From: Alphaproteobacteria bacterium
GTDB lineage: Bacteria > Pseudomonadota > Alphaproteobacteria > Micavibrionales > Micavibrionaceae
NCBI GenBank assembly: GCA_030427385.1
Contig: JAUHWR010000001.1
Span: forward strand, 806,001-870,000
Length of the DNA stretch: 64,000 nucleotides
Reading direction: 5' to 3'
Translations under genes and position numbers: made by a program
In this document: in pieces, positions 1-9,439 of the stretch
How the letters are laid out: every line of letters starts with the position of its first letter
Position numbering within the stretch: position 1 is the first letter of the stretch
Notes under the pieces: generated by a model
What the model was told of the DNA's origin: nothing
What the model saw: only the letters and a program-made list of their open reading frames with translations
Databases searched by the model: none

Positions 1-12
1 TTCTACTTCCAT
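1..12 (-). CDS. atpE: ATP synthase subunit c, start only (partial)
   Basis: Only the first four codons (MEVE) lie in the window; the gene runs off the left edge on the minus strand. A strong AGGAG ribosome binding site sits eight bases upstream of the ATG. The identity is inferred from position, because subunit c follows subunit a in alphaproteobacterial F0 operons. Confidence 0.6.
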
Positions 13-74
13 GTTTAATTCTCCTTTTTCTTTCTATTTAAGTTTTTCGATTAGTGGTTAATTTTTAGATCAAG

Positions 75-821
75 TTAATGATGTAACTCTAGGGTATCTT
101 TAAGATAAATGCATGTCAGAAGGGCGAATACGTATGCCTGAATTAACGCGATAAATGCCTCAAACCCGATCATTAATACATTAAAGGCCATTGGGAAAAT
201 TGAGCCGATTACGCCGCCAATTCCTGCGCCAACCATCATAATACTAAAGCCTGCAATCACTTTTAACATTAAGTGTCCGACCATCATATTGATGAATAAA
301 CGCAAAGCAAGTGTTACAGGACGACTAATGAATGAAATGATTTCAATCGGTATAATTAACGGTGTAATCCACCATGGCGTTCCCGCCGGGCAGAATAAAG
401 AAAAGAAAGCAAGCTTATGACGCATTAAACCCAATGCAATAACGATGCTGAAAATTAGTAATGACAAGGCGCCGGTAACGGCAACGTGACTGGTGTAAGT
501 AAATGAAAATGGCAATAAACCAAGTACATTACCCATTAATACGATGACAAAAACTGTAAATACAAAGCTGAAAAACTCTTGTCCTTTGGGGCCTAGATTT
601 GTGCGAATCATGCCTGCGACGAAGTTATAAAACATTTCGCCAAAGATTTGAACGCGATCGGGCACCAAACCTTTTTTATTTGCAGCAGCAAGGAAAAAGC
701 CGAGGGAGGAAACTACGGCAACAGCCATCCAGAAAGAAGAATTTGTAAAAGAGAGGTCTACACCTCCAACTTCCAATGGGATCCAGGGCTCAATAACAAA
801 TTGATGAAGTGGGTCAGCCAC
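75..821 (-). CDS. atpB: F0F1 ATP synthase subunit a
   Basis: Subunit a of the membrane F0 sector forms the proton half-channels facing the c-ring. The protein has 248 residues, normal for the family, and is mostly hydrophobic helices. The essential arginine is R174 in the motif LALRLFINM, and the late-helix motif GFEAFIALIQAYVF (from about residue 219) is also present. It lies 74 bases downstream of atpI and just upstream of the atpE start, giving the order I-a-c. Identification is secure. Confidence 0.97.
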   Translation of the reverse strand: MADPLHQFVIEPWIPLEVGGVDLSFTNSSFWMAVAVVSSLGFFLAAANKKGLVPDRVQIFGEMFYNFVAGMIRTNLGPKGQEFFSFVFTVFVIVLMGNVLGLLPFSFTYTSHVAVTGALSLLIFSIVIALGLMRHKLAFFSLFCPAGTPWWITPLIIPIEIISFISRPVTLALRLFINMMVGHLMLKVIAGFSIMMVGAGIGGVIGSIFPMAFNVLMIGFEAFIALIQAYVFALLTCIYLKDTLELHH

Positions 822-895
822 GTTTAACTCTCGTCTTATTAAATTTGCCCATGTTTAGCGTCTTTTATTGTTTTTTGCAATGCCGAATGTCAAAT

Positions 896-1174
896 TTAGC
901 GGATTTTTTTTGTCATTTTTAATAGCTTATAAAAAAACGTGACCATCCCCAGAACCAACATGAATAAAAGTAGAGCAGGGGATGTTTCTAACCAGACGTC
1001 TAAAAAATAACCTATGACGCCGCTAGCCAACATAATTCCGATCATTTCTGTTAGTATCTGCATCCCCTTATTCATGCTTTCGGCATTATTTGAGGGCGCG
1101 GCAGAGGTAGGATTTAGCTTCTCCTGCGCGGCATCAATTTTTTGCTGTAATTTTTTTAGTTTTTCTTTATCCAT
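896..1174 (-). CDS. atpI: AtpI-like F0F1 ATP synthase assembly protein
   Basis: A 92-residue protein with a charged, lysine-rich N-terminus and two predicted membrane helices (about residues 39-58 and 65-85). AtpI helps c-ring assembly and possibly magnesium supply. The hydrophobic pattern with GVIGYFLD and a basic C-terminal tail matches the family. It starts two bases after the smc stop codon, so it is probably translated from the same message, linking ATP synthase genes to smc. Position immediately before atpB supports the call. Confidence 0.85.
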   Translation of the reverse strand: MDKEKLKKLQQKIDAAQEKLNPTSAAPSNNAESMNKGMQILTEMIGIMLASGVIGYFLDVWLETSPALLLFMLVLGMVTFFYKLLKMTKKIR

Positions 1175-1176
1175 AG

Positions 1177-4100
1177 CTATGCGGCCTCTTCCAAGAATCC
1201 AAAACTTTGTTGCATATCCAGTGAAACGAGTTGTGAAACACCTTTTTCTGCCATGGTCACGCCATAGATTCTATGCATTCGCGCCATCGTAAGGCGATGG
1301 TGGCTGACAACCAAAAAGCGTGTTTTTGTGGTCTCGGCTATTTCTTCGAGCAAATCGCAAACTTTATCTACATTGGCGTCATCAAGCGGCGCGTCTATTT
1401 CATCCAAGACACATATTGGCGCAGGATTCGTCAGGAACATGGCAAATATTAGGGCAATGGAAGCCATGGTTTGTTCCCCCCCTGACATGAGGGATAATGC
1501 TTGGAGTGCTTTTCCTGGCGGCTGTGCGAAAATTTCAAGACCTGCATCCAAAGGATCATCCGAATCAACCAATGATAAATGCGCTTGTCCGCCCATAAAT
1601 AGACGTTTAAACAAATTCTGAAAATGGGCATTTACATGCTCAAAAGCGCTATTAAGTCGCGCGCGCGCTTCAAGGTTTAATTTTTTGATAGCGCCGCGTA
1701 ATTCATCAACGGCAGCAATTAAATCATTTTTTTCATGAAGCAAACCGCCTAGATCTTTTTCTAAATCATCGGCTTCCTGTTCCGCCTGAAGATTTACAGG
1801 CCCTATCGCCTCGCGTTCTCGTAATAATGCCTGACGCTCTTCACGTTTTAAATCTAATGTGTCTTCGCAAAAATCGTCTATGTCTTTTAGGCCATCTAAT
1901 AATCGAAGTGGTTCAGTTTCAAAACGCTCTTCAATCCTGCTCACGATTGTTTTCTGAGTTTGATGTGCAGATTCATATAATGCTTGTACACGAGCTCTAT
2001 TTTCTCTGGAATCACCTAGCAGCGATTCGGCCTGTTTTAGGGCGCGTGATGTTTCCTGTGATTCAGCTTCTTTTCCGCTTAATTGATCGCTAATTAACAG
2101 CCTTTCCGCCTCTAATTCGCTAATCTTTGAAAGGTAAGCATCTTTGCTATCTTCATTGTCTACAGGTTTTTTATTTAACTCTTGCAGGCGCTCGCTGTTT
2201 GATTTTAGACGCTTTGTCTGTGCGTTTAGATGTTCTTCGCCTCGAATAATCCGGTTTTGCAATGTGACACGCTCATCCGCCAAAGCATGTTCACGTGCTT
2301 TACGGCTGTTTTGCTGCGCCTGAATACGTTCCATAGCGCTGATATTATTTTGATGATCTAGGCGTGCATTATCCAAATCCTGTTTCAAGGTCAGCACGTC
2401 ATTTTCTGTATTTTGATCTTTAATATCTTGAATTGAACTTAGTAAGGCTTCCTGTTCATTTAATGTGGCCACTATTTGTGTTTTATCCGCCTCAAGCTCG
2501 ACCAGCGTATTTTTTACGCTTTCAATCTCTTTAACCCAATTTTCCTGACGAATTTTATCTGCCGAAATCTGTTTATCTAATTCCTGCCTTTTTTGCTCTA
2601 AGGCATTTTTCTCTTTTATCTGCTCATCTCTTTTTATTTCAATCTCATTACTATGTTGTTCAAGCTTAGAGAGATTTTGCGCGGCGGTGATTATTTCACC
2701 CTCAATTTTGGGATAATCTTTTTCTAATTTTAAATATAGGTTTTTTTGTTTTAAGAAATTTGCTTGTTTATCCTGCGCCTCTGCTTTCATGCAAAAGCCG
2801 TCCCAGCGCCAATAATGTCCTTCTTTTGAAACAAGGCTTTGCCCTTGAGATAGCTCTTTAAGTAAAGCAGGTCCATCGGCGCTATTTTCGACATAGCCTA
2901 TTTGTGAGAGGGCTAAATCAAGCGCTTTGGGTGCATCTATGTATTTCTTAAGAGAAGGAATTCCCTTAGGAAGATCGGTTATTTTTCTCTCACATAATGA
3001 CCAATATGTCATGTCAGATTCATCAAGTGATGCTTGTAAAGTATCACCCAACGCACGTGATAGGGCGGCTTCAAAGCCATTCTCTGCTTTAACATTAGTA
3101 AGAACAGCATTTTGTCCGTCCTCAGAAAATGTATCAATAAAACCCTTTAGTGTATTGATTTCACTTTCTAATTTTGATTTTTGAATAGAAGCTTCTTGAT
3201 GTGCTGCTCGCGCTTCAGAAATCTTAGTTTGTTGGGTATTCATAGCTTCTTTATTTGAAACTAAGGCTTCTTCCAAATGCAGCAATTGTTTTTGAATATC
3301 TTCAAATTCTTTTTGTGAGGCATCAATATCTTTAAAGCTATTTTGTTGCTCCTGCAGTGAGTTTTGACGCTCTTTTTGTTGGTCAATTTTCTGTGTAAGA
3401 CGTTCTAAACGAGATTGCGAATCCGAAATTTGACGTTGAAGCGATTTTTGACGTTCCACGCGCGCGGCGTGATCTGTCATCGCCGTGTTATATTTCTCTT
3501 CCAAAGATTTGACGTTAATCTCGCTTTTTTTTAATTTATCTTTGCGCGTCGTCAAAACACCTTCATTTTGCTGGTTTTCAGATTGAATTTTTGCTTGTTC
3601 ATCAATGGTGCGTGTCAAAGATGATTTATAATCAGTTAGCTCTTTTGTACTATGCGCTATATCATTTCTTAATTGCTCATCTTGCTTCGTGGCATCTTGC
3701 AAAGCCGCCGCCCGTTGAGCTTCAAGATTTTCGATCCTTTGTAAATCAAGTCGGTATTTTTGAACATGCGCAGATATTTTTGCTTCATTCTCTCTTAATT
3801 TAGGCAAATCCTGTACTTGTGTCAGATACGTCTTATTTAATTGCGTAACGGCCGACATTTGCTCTGCGACGATATTCTCGTAAACATCAAATTCTTTGCG
3901 ATATTGGGTTAATAGCTCCTCACCTGATTTCCATTCAAGGTAGGCGATTAAACGGTCAATGTCTCGAATGTCATGACTGAGTTTTTTATATTTTGCGGCC
4001 TGACGGCTTTGTCTTTTTAACGCAGATAGACGTGATTCCATGCTTCCCGTTGTATCTTCAATCCGCGTCAAATTTGTCTCGGCCTGTTTTAAACGCATTT

Positions 4101-4644
4101 CTGCTTCATGTCTTCTTGCGTAGAGGCCTGTAATGCCGGCGGATTCTTCTAAAATCATGCGGCGCTGCAGTGGTTTTGCATTGATAATACTGGCAACTTT
4201 TCCCTGAGATACGAGGGCCGGAGAGTTTGCACCGCTAAGCGTATCTGCAAATAACATCTGCACATCTTTTGCCCGCGCCGGACGACCATTAATCCGATAA
4301 GCAGATCCTTGATCTTTTACAATTTTACGGCTGATTTCAATGTCATCTAAATGGTTATAAGGGCTAGGCGCGCTTTTAGCAGCATTATCAAGCGTGAGCA
4401 CTACTTCTGCAAAATTGCGGGCCGGGCGCTTTTCTGTACCGGCGAAGATAACATCTTCCATGCCGCCGCCGCGCATTTTCTTTGCAGAGCTTTCCCCCAT
4501 TGTCCAGCGTAATGCTTCAACCAGATTAGATTTACCGCATCCATTGGGGCCAACAATGCCGGTTAAGCCCACGCCGATTTCAAGATCGGTTTTCTCTATA
4601 AAGGATTTAAATCCATTGAGGCGTAACGATTTGAAATGAAGCAT
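1177..4644 (-). CDS. smc: Chromosome segregation ATPase SMC
   Basis: SMC dimers compact and segregate chromosomal DNA in the cytoplasm. The 1155-residue chain has the full architecture. An N-terminal ABC half-domain carries Walker A GPNGCGKS at residues 32-39. Long Glu/Gln/Lys-rich coiled coils flank a hinge at roughly residues 500-620. The C-terminal head has signature LSLMSGGEQ and Walker B VLDEIDAP. It begins nine bases after the DsbA-like gene and is followed two bases later by atpI, so this looks like one transcription unit. ScpA/ScpB partners are not in the window. Confidence 0.97.
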   Translation of the reverse strand: MLHFKSLRLNGFKSFIEKTDLEIGVGLTGIVGPNGCGKSNLVEALRWTMGESSAKKMRGGGMEDVIFAGTEKRPARNFAEVVLTLDNAAKSAPSPYNHLDDIEISRKIVKDQGSAYRINGRPARAKDVQMLFADTLSGANSPALVSQGKVASIINAKPLQRRMILEESAGITGLYARRHEAEMRLKQAETNLTRIEDTTGSMESRLSALKRQSRQAAKYKKLSHDIRDIDRLIAYLEWKSGEELLTQYRKEFDVYENIVAEQMSAVTQLNKTYLTQVQDLPKLRENEAKISAHVQKYRLDLQRIENLEAQRAAALQDATKQDEQLRNDIAHSTKELTDYKSSLTRTIDEQAKIQSENQQNEGVLTTRKDKLKKSEINVKSLEEKYNTAMTDHAARVERQKSLQRQISDSQSRLERLTQKIDQQKERQNSLQEQQNSFKDIDASQKEFEDIQKQLLHLEEALVSNKEAMNTQQTKISEARAAHQEASIQKSKLESEINTLKGFIDTFSEDGQNAVLTNVKAENGFEAALSRALGDTLQASLDESDMTYWSLCERKITDLPKGIPSLKKYIDAPKALDLALSQIGYVENSADGPALLKELSQGQSLVSKEGHYWRWDGFCMKAEAQDKQANFLKQKNLYLKLEKDYPKIEGEIITAAQNLSKLEQHSNEIEIKRDEQIKEKNALEQKRQELDKQISADKIRQENWVKEIESVKNTLVELEADKTQIVATLNEQEALLSSIQDIKDQNTENDVLTLKQDLDNARLDHQNNISAMERIQAQQNSRKAREHALADERVTLQNRIIRGEEHLNAQTKRLKSNSERLQELNKKPVDNEDSKDAYLSKISELEAERLLISDQLSGKEAESQETSRALKQAESLLGDSRENRARVQALYESAHQTQKTIVSRIEERFETEPLRLLDGLKDIDDFCEDTLDLKREERQALLREREAIGPVNLQAEQEADDLEKDLGGLLHEKNDLIAAVDELRGAIKKLNLEARARLNSAFEHVNAHFQNLFKRLFMGGQAHLSLVDSDDPLDAGLEIFAQPPGKALQALSLMSGGEQTMASIALIFAMFLTNPAPICVLDEIDAPLDDANVDKVCDLLEEIAETTKTRFLVVSHHRLTMARMHRIYGVTMAEKGVSQLVSLDMQQSFGFLEEAA

Positions 4645-4653
4645 TCATATCCC

Positions 4654-5487
4654 TTACTCTTCAATCACATCGGGATCAGAGGTAGAGGATGAGGATAGAT
4701 CCATAACAGAATTAAGGTCAGCTATAAATTCATTATATGATTTTGCACCTTCTATAATCTTAGCGCCATTATTGACAACGAAAGAGGGCGTTGAATTTAC
4801 ATTCCATTTAGCTTGTGAATCTTCCATGCGTGCAATGATGGCTTCCTCAAGATCGGTATCTGCGATACATGCTTCAATTTCATCAGAAGATAAGCCCGCT
4901 AGTTGTGCATTTTGTTTTAAATTCGCCGCATAATCACCTTTATTCCAATTCGATTGAGTCGTGAATAAAAGTTGTAGGAAGTTAAAATATTGATCTTCAG
5001 GCAGACAATGCGCAAGCATTGCGCCACGTAAAGCCGGGAGATTTAGAGGAAAATCAACCATTATTAGACGAACTTTACCTGTCTCAATAAAGTTCTTTTT
5101 AAAATCAGGGTAAACTTCTGTATGGAATGTGCCGCAATGCCCACATGACAAAGAGCTGAACTCAATAATTGTCATTGGCGCATTCACATCGCCAATGCTT
5201 TTTTCTGTAAGAAGGCTGTCACTTTCAACAGGAGTATCTGCTTCGATATCATTAGCCTCACTAGCTTGCTCTTCATCTTCGACCATTGACGACTCTGACT
5301 CTTCAGAGACAACTTCAATATTTTCATTAAGCTCATCTGTTTCAGAAACCACCTGACTCTCCGCGGATGTAGAGTCTATTACAACTAACGTTTTATTATT
5401 TGATGGCTTAAGAGTGAAGAAGAGCAATCCCGCTCCAAATACGCCAAGAATTGCCAGAAAAATAATTGTTCGGTTAAGTGATTTCAT
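4654..5487 (-). CDS. DsbA-family thiol-disulfide protein, membrane anchored
   Basis: A 277-residue protein with one N-terminal membrane anchor (about residues 8-24) and a long acidic Glu/Ser-rich linker (about 40-92). A thioredoxin-fold domain follows, with redox motif C115-G-H-C118 and a later cis-proline motif STPSF. By family it oxidises or isomerises disulfides in the periplasm. It lies directly upstream of smc, an arrangement I recall from other alphaproteobacteria. The acidic spacer is unusually long and may hold the domain away from the membrane. The exact Dsb subclass cannot be assigned. Confidence 0.88.
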   Translation of the reverse strand: MKSLNRTIIFLAILGVFGAGLLFFTLKPSNNKTLVVIDSTSAESQVVSETDELNENIEVVSEESESSMVEDEEQASEANDIEADTPVESDSLLTEKSIGDVNAPMTIIEFSSLSCGHCGTFHTEVYPDFKKNFIETGKVRLIMVDFPLNLPALRGAMLAHCLPEDQYFNFLQLLFTTQSNWNKGDYAANLKQNAQLAGLSSDEIEACIADTDLEEAIIARMEDSQAKWNVNSTPSFVVNNGAKIIEGAKSYNEFIADLNSVMDLSSSSTSDPDVIEE

Positions 5488-5537
5488 AGTTAAGTAGCTT
5501 TTTTTAAATTAAGAATTTTGTTTAAGTTATTATCGTA

Positions 5538-5726
5538 TTATTCTTCAATAATAATTTCTTCCTCTGATGCATCACTGTTTTCTTCAACAATGACCTCTTC
5601 AACAGGTTCAGTTTGTATTAAAATAATTTTTTTATAGTTATATGGGCTTTGAGGAAAGAAAAATAAACCTGCGCCAAGAACTGCCAAAACAGCAAATAAA
5701 ACAACGACTTTTGAAAATGGACCCAT
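5538..5726 (-). CDS. Small membrane protein resembling the anchor of the adjacent DsbA-like protein
   Basis: A 62-residue protein with an N-terminal membrane segment (about 6-25) and an acidic tail of mostly Glu, Val and Ile. Its first half aligns with the N-terminus of the neighbouring thioredoxin: both have a GAGLFFF/GAGLLFF core and then a short Asn/Lys-rich stretch before the acidic region. It looks like a partial paralogue that keeps the anchor but lacks the thioredoxin domain. Function is unknown. It is probably the first gene of the operon leading into smc. Confidence 0.6.
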   Translation of the reverse strand: MGPFSKVVVLFAVLAVLGAGLFFFPQSPYNYKKIILIQTEPVEEVIVEENSDASEEEIIIEE

Positions 5727-5830
5727 AAAAAATACTCCTGTAAAATGTTTGTTGGAAAAAGATATCCTTAATTTCGCGCGAATTCCAGTATTAATATAAT
5801 TTAATGCCTCTTTTATCTGTGGATGAATAT

Positions 5831-6457
5831 TTATTTTTCTCCTAAAAGAAAAATATGTACGGTATTTCCCTGTGTACTATTTGAAAATGCCTGCACATCT
5901 AAATCTATTAATGAAACGCCATTTTTCAACATGTACTCTCTTATTTTCTGCGCACGATCCATCGCTACTTTTTGATCTTTATCTGAGAATGATTTGACTT
6001 GGACTTTTCCTCGGTAGAATCCTTTTTTCATATCTTGCATAGATGTCTTTAATACATCCATATGGGCAGGTTCCAAATTTTGCTGGTAATGATTTTGAAA
6101 AATTAAACTAACGTAAGGGATCTTTGGATTATAATTAACCGTAACGGGGGGCAGGGGCGTTTCTTGTTGATGTTGTTTTTTTATAAATTCTTTTGGCAGA
6201 GGCGCGGCAGATAAAATAACTTCTTTTTTAATAGCTCCTGCCGGAACGGCCGGCATTTTCGGACCCGCGCTGCCTTCTAATTGTACGGCCTTTTTCTTTT
6301 TTTCTTCAACCGGAATATATGTATCAGCTTTACTACGTTCTTCCGCTTTATTAAATTTTAGAAGTCCGGACAGGTTGAAGCCTCGATTTTCTTCAGCAAA
6401 GCTAAAATTACCGAATAATAAGATAACAGCAAGCGTGAGCAATGAAAGATGTTTCAT
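5831..6457 (-). CDS. Exported protein with OmpA-like C-terminus
   Basis: A 208-residue protein with a cleavable signal peptide (about residues 1-21, ending SFAEE). A Lys/Pro-rich middle follows, then a C-terminal stretch of about 90 residues. The end resembles the last part of an OmpA/MotB peptidoglycan-binding fold (a DRAQKIREYMLKNGV helix followed by a strand), but the classical Asp and Arg contacts are not obvious. Location is probably periplasmic. It precedes no recognisable partner and the role is unknown. Confidence 0.6.
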   Translation of the reverse strand: MKHLSLLTLAVILLFGNFSFAEENRGFNLSGLLKFNKAEERSKADTYIPVEEKKKKAVQLEGSAGPKMPAVPAGAIKKEVILSAAPLPKEFIKKQHQQETPLPPVTVNYNPKIPYVSLIFQNHYQQNLEPAHMDVLKTSMQDMKKGFYRGKVQVKSFSDKDQKVAMDRAQKIREYMLKNGVSLIDLDVQAFSNSTQGNTVHIFLLGEK

Positions 6458-6475
6458 AATCGCTATACTACAAAA

Positions 6476-7276
6476 TTATTGAGGAATTTTCATTAAGAAA
6501 TCGCGGATACCATTATTGCCACAAATTATATTGCCATCAAACACGGGGTGCTTTCCACGATTAATGGATTCAACAAACCCGCCCGCTTCTTTAACCAAGA
6601 TATAGCCCGCGGCGACATCCCAAGCGTTCACATTACGCTCCCAATATCCATCGAATCGTCCGGCGGCAACATATGCCATATCTAATGCGGCGGATCCAAA
6701 ACGACGAAAGCCGGACGTCATTTGAAAAACAGGAACAACTTCTTTTTGAAATAAGGGAATATCTTTTAAACCAGAAAACGGAGTTCCACCGGCAATTAAG
6801 CATGTATTGATTTCTGTACGGGATGAAACACGCATTCTCTTACGTTTTGAAAAAGCACCGGTTCCTTTTTCTGCTGTGAACCACTCATCTTTAACTGGAT
6901 CAGCAACTACACCTGCTATAATTTCGCTTTTGCCATTTTTGCGTTCTTCCAAAGCAATGGATATACACCAATGCGGCACACCGTGAAGAAAGTTTGTTGT
7001 TCCATCAAGCGGGTCAATAATCCAACGATATTCATAGTCTTCTGCCCCTTTATTACCGCCTTCTTCCATCATGAAAGCATAATCAGGACGATCACGTAAA
7101 AGGTTTTCATGAATGATTTCTTCAGCGCGTTTATCGGCAGCAGATACAAAATCAGCAGGGCCCTTACGGGATACTTGAAGTTGTTCAACTTCGCCAAAGT
7201 CACGGATAAGAGAGCGCGCTGCTTTTTCTGCTGCGCGCATCATGACGGTCATGATTGGTGATTGAAGTGCAGCCAT
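6476..7276 (-). CDS. suhB: Inositol monophosphatase family protein
   Basis: A Mg-dependent phosphatase of 266 residues. Metal-site motifs are visible: an EEGG motif, WIIDPLDGTTNFLHG, and the C-terminal NAWDVAAGYILVKEAGG. Substrate could be inositol phosphate or another sugar phosphate; the suhB name follows the usual bacterial convention. Its ATG overlaps the stop of the upstream efp gene (TAATG), which suggests translational coupling. EF-P next to an IMPase-family gene is a known alphaproteobacterial pairing. Confidence 0.92.
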   Translation of the reverse strand: MAALQSPIMTVMMRAAEKAARSLIRDFGEVEQLQVSRKGPADFVSAADKRAEEIIHENLLRDRPDYAFMMEEGGNKGAEDYEYRWIIDPLDGTTNFLHGVPHWCISIALEERKNGKSEIIAGVVADPVKDEWFTAEKGTGAFSKRKRMRVSSRTEINTCLIAGGTPFSGLKDIPLFQKEVVPVFQMTSGFRRFGSAALDMAYVAAGRFDGYWERNVNAWDVAAGYILVKEAGGFVESINRGKHPVFDGNIICGNNGIRDFLMKIPQ

Positions 7277-7842
7277 TAGTCTTTTGCCCGTTCTACATAA
7301 GTTGCATCTTCTGTACGTACGACAATGCGAGTGCCTTGCTCAACAAAGGGAGGCACCATAACCTTGACACCATTATCAAGAATAGCTGGTTTATAAGACG
7401 TTGTAGCCGTTTGTCCTTTTACAACAGGCTCAGCCTCGACAATTTCACAAATAACAGTATCGGGAAGGCGAACTCCTAAAGGGACACCTTCATGTGATTC
7501 AACTTCTACTGTCATACCATCTTGTAAAAATGCAGCCGAAATTCCGATGACGTCTTCATCAATTTTGAATTGTTCAAAAGATTCCGTATTCATGAAATGA
7601 AGACCATCTTCATCTTTATAAAGGAACTGGCAATCATTTTGCTCAAGACGTACACGCTCGACAGTCTCTTGTGTGCGAAAAGTTACATTGTCTTTGTTAC
7701 CGCTTTTAATGTCTTTCATTTCCACCTTGATTACGGCAGCGCCCTTACCGGGGGTCAAAATCTCAATTTTAGTTACAACCATTAATTTGGAGTTGTAGTC
7801 CATAACATTGCCAGGACGTAGTGTATTTGCATTAACTTTCAT
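7276..7842 (-). CDS. efp: Elongation factor P
   Basis: EF-P relieves ribosome stalling at polyproline. The 188-residue product starting MKVNANTLRPG has the KOW-like N-domain and the tip loop TPGKGAA. The lysine at residue 33 is the position normally modified. I chose the start at 7842 because it matches the family N-terminus; an upstream in-frame ATG at 7920 would add 26 residues lying inside the DUF721 gene. The true start overlaps the upstream DUF721 gene by 11 bases, and the stop overlaps suhB. Confidence 0.95.
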   Translation of the reverse strand: MKVNANTLRPGNVMDYNSKLMVVTKIEILTPGKGAAVIKVEMKDIKSGNKDNVTFRTQETVERVRLEQNDCQFLYKDEDGLHFMNTESFEQFKIDEDVIGISAAFLQDGMTVEVESHEGVPLGVRLPDTVICEIVEAEPVVKGQTATTSYKPAILDNGVKVMVPPFVEQGTRIVVRTEDATYVERAKD

Positions 7843-8344
7843 GATGGGACGTTTCTTCCTTATGTTTGACAGATTGATACAGGCTTTGGCTAAAATGTTC
7901 AAGCGTTTCTCGCAAATCATGATCTGTAATTTGCTTCATCATATTTTCGATTTCATTTACATTAGCATATGAAATTTTTTCTGGATTTTGTGCAGAGGAT
8001 ATTTTTTGAAGGGAATGATTTTGGGTGATTTTTAAATCATTCACGAGGCGCTCTCCAAAAAGTGTCTCAATGCGGCCCAAAATTCGTTCCTTCTGGTATG
8101 ATAAGGGCAGGGCGCTAGCACTATTCGTGATAATACAAAGCGTTGTTTCTATTCGATATTCTTTATGCCCTTTTTTTAATTTGATAGGGCGTGTTTTTAA
8201 AGCAATAGGCATAGCTTTTTCAGCATATTCTTCACCAATAATTTGTGTCCAATATGAATAAATACGCCCTAATTTTATATATTTTCTCTGGAAAACAGGC
8301 TTAGAGAGAGAAATAATACTTTTCGATAGCGGTCTAAATGACAT
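7832..8344 (-). CDS. DUF721 domain protein
   Basis: A 170-residue protein with the DUF721 pattern: an N-terminal helix, then a basic region with YWTQIIGEEYAEKAMPI and a strand/helix block ending in FGERLVNDLKI. Relatives are small, widespread bacterial proteins, often beside mutY in alphaproteobacteria, possibly nucleic-acid binding (inference from family reports). I prefer the ATG at 8344 (MSFRPLSK) over 8371, because the latter would overlap the divergent mutY start. Only nine bases separate the two divergent starts. Confidence 0.78.
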   Translation of the reverse strand: MSFRPLSKSIISLSKPVFQRKYIKLGRIYSYWTQIIGEEYAEKAMPIALKTRPIKLKKGHKEYRIETTLCIITNSASALPLSYQKERILGRIETLFGERLVNDLKITQNHSLQKISSAQNPEKISYANVNEIENMMKQITDHDLRETLEHFSQSLYQSVKHKEETSHHES

Positions 8345-8353
8345 ATCTAGACT

Positions 8354-9439
8354 ATGGCGATTGTTTCCCAAAATCTCAAGAAGAATGATAACGACTTAGA
8401 CGTAGATGCGTTTCGTTCGGCCATGCTTGATTGGTATAAATCAAATGCGCGTGAGTTGCCATGGCGCGTCCATTTTGGAGAGCGCCCAGACCCTTATCAT
8501 GAATGGCTGTCAGAGATTATGCTTCAGCAAACGGTAGTAAAGGCAGCGATAGGTTATTTTAATAAATTTATAAATCTATGGCCGACAATACATGATCTTG
8601 CCGACGCTCACCCTGATGATATTACTAAGGAATGGGCTGGTTTAGGTTATTATGCGCGCGCTAGGAATCTGCATAAATGTGCCCAAATCATTTCAAGAGA
8701 ATATAATGGAGTTTTCCCGAATAATGAAAAAGACCTAATGTTATTACCGGGTATTGGTCCTTATACGTCCGCGGCAATAAGATCGATAGCTTTTCAAAAA
8801 CCTTCAGTCGTTATGGATGGCAACATAGAGCGTATTATGTGTCGTGTTTTTGCACATAAGCTGCCCTTAAAAGATAGTAAGAGGCAATTATATGAATTTG
8901 CTTCTTATTTAAGTCAAGATCGTACAGATTATCCGGGTGAATATGCACAAAGTCTTATGGATCTGGGGGCAAGTGTATGCATATCGTCTACCCCTAAATG
9001 TATGCGTTGCCCCATTCAACAATTTTGTCAGGCGTATAAAAGCGGCATTCAAAATGACATTCCAGTGAAAAAAAATAGAGTGCCAAAGCCTGAAAGGTTT
9101 GGGGTGCTCTATTTTATTGAGAATGATAAAGGACAAATTTTATTTGAACGTCGATCAGATAAGGGGTTATTAGCAAATATGGTGGGTGTCCCCGGAACAA
9201 ATTGGACCGATGATGCTGAAGAAAGTTTGACAGAAACCTTTATTCCTGACTTTGATATAAGCCATACTTTCACTCATTTTCGTCTAAAATTAAAAGGCGT
9301 TCGTTTATTAGAAAAAAAACAAAATGATACAAATAAAAAGTTATTTTGGTATGACCCGAATGAGTATGTTAAGCTAGGGTTACCAACAGTTTTTTTAAAA
9401 GCAGTAAAGCAATATTTGAAAGTAGTGAAAACCAGATGA
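8354..9439 (+). CDS. mutY: A/G-specific adenine DNA glycosylase
   Basis: MutY removes adenine mispaired with 8-oxoguanine. The 361-residue protein has catalytic E54 (LSEIMLQQT), a helix-hairpin-helix LLPGIGPYTSAAI at 130-142, and catalytic D155 in VVMDGNI. Four iron-sulfur cysteines are C209, C216, C219 and C225 (spacing C-x6-C-x2-C-x5-C). The C-terminal part is a NUDIX-like domain for 8-oxoG recognition. It is divergent from the DUF721 gene and overlaps the next gene by four bases. Confidence 0.97.
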   Translation: MAIVSQNLKKNDNDLDVDAFRSAMLDWYKSNARELPWRVHFGERPDPYHEWLSEIMLQQTVVKAAIGYFNKFINLWPTIHDLADAHPDDITKEWAGLGYYARARNLHKCAQIISREYNGVFPNNEKDLMLLPGIGPYTSAAIRSIAFQKPSVVMDGNIERIMCRVFAHKLPLKDSKRQLYEFASYLSQDRTDYPGEYAQSLMDLGASVCISSTPKCMRCPIQQFCQAYKSGIQNDIPVKKNRVPKPERFGVLYFIENDKGQILFERRSDKGLLANMVGVPGTNWTDDAEESLTETFIPDFDISHTFTHFRLKLKGVRLLEKKQNDTNKKLFWYDPNEYVKLGLPTVFLKAVKQYLKVVKTR

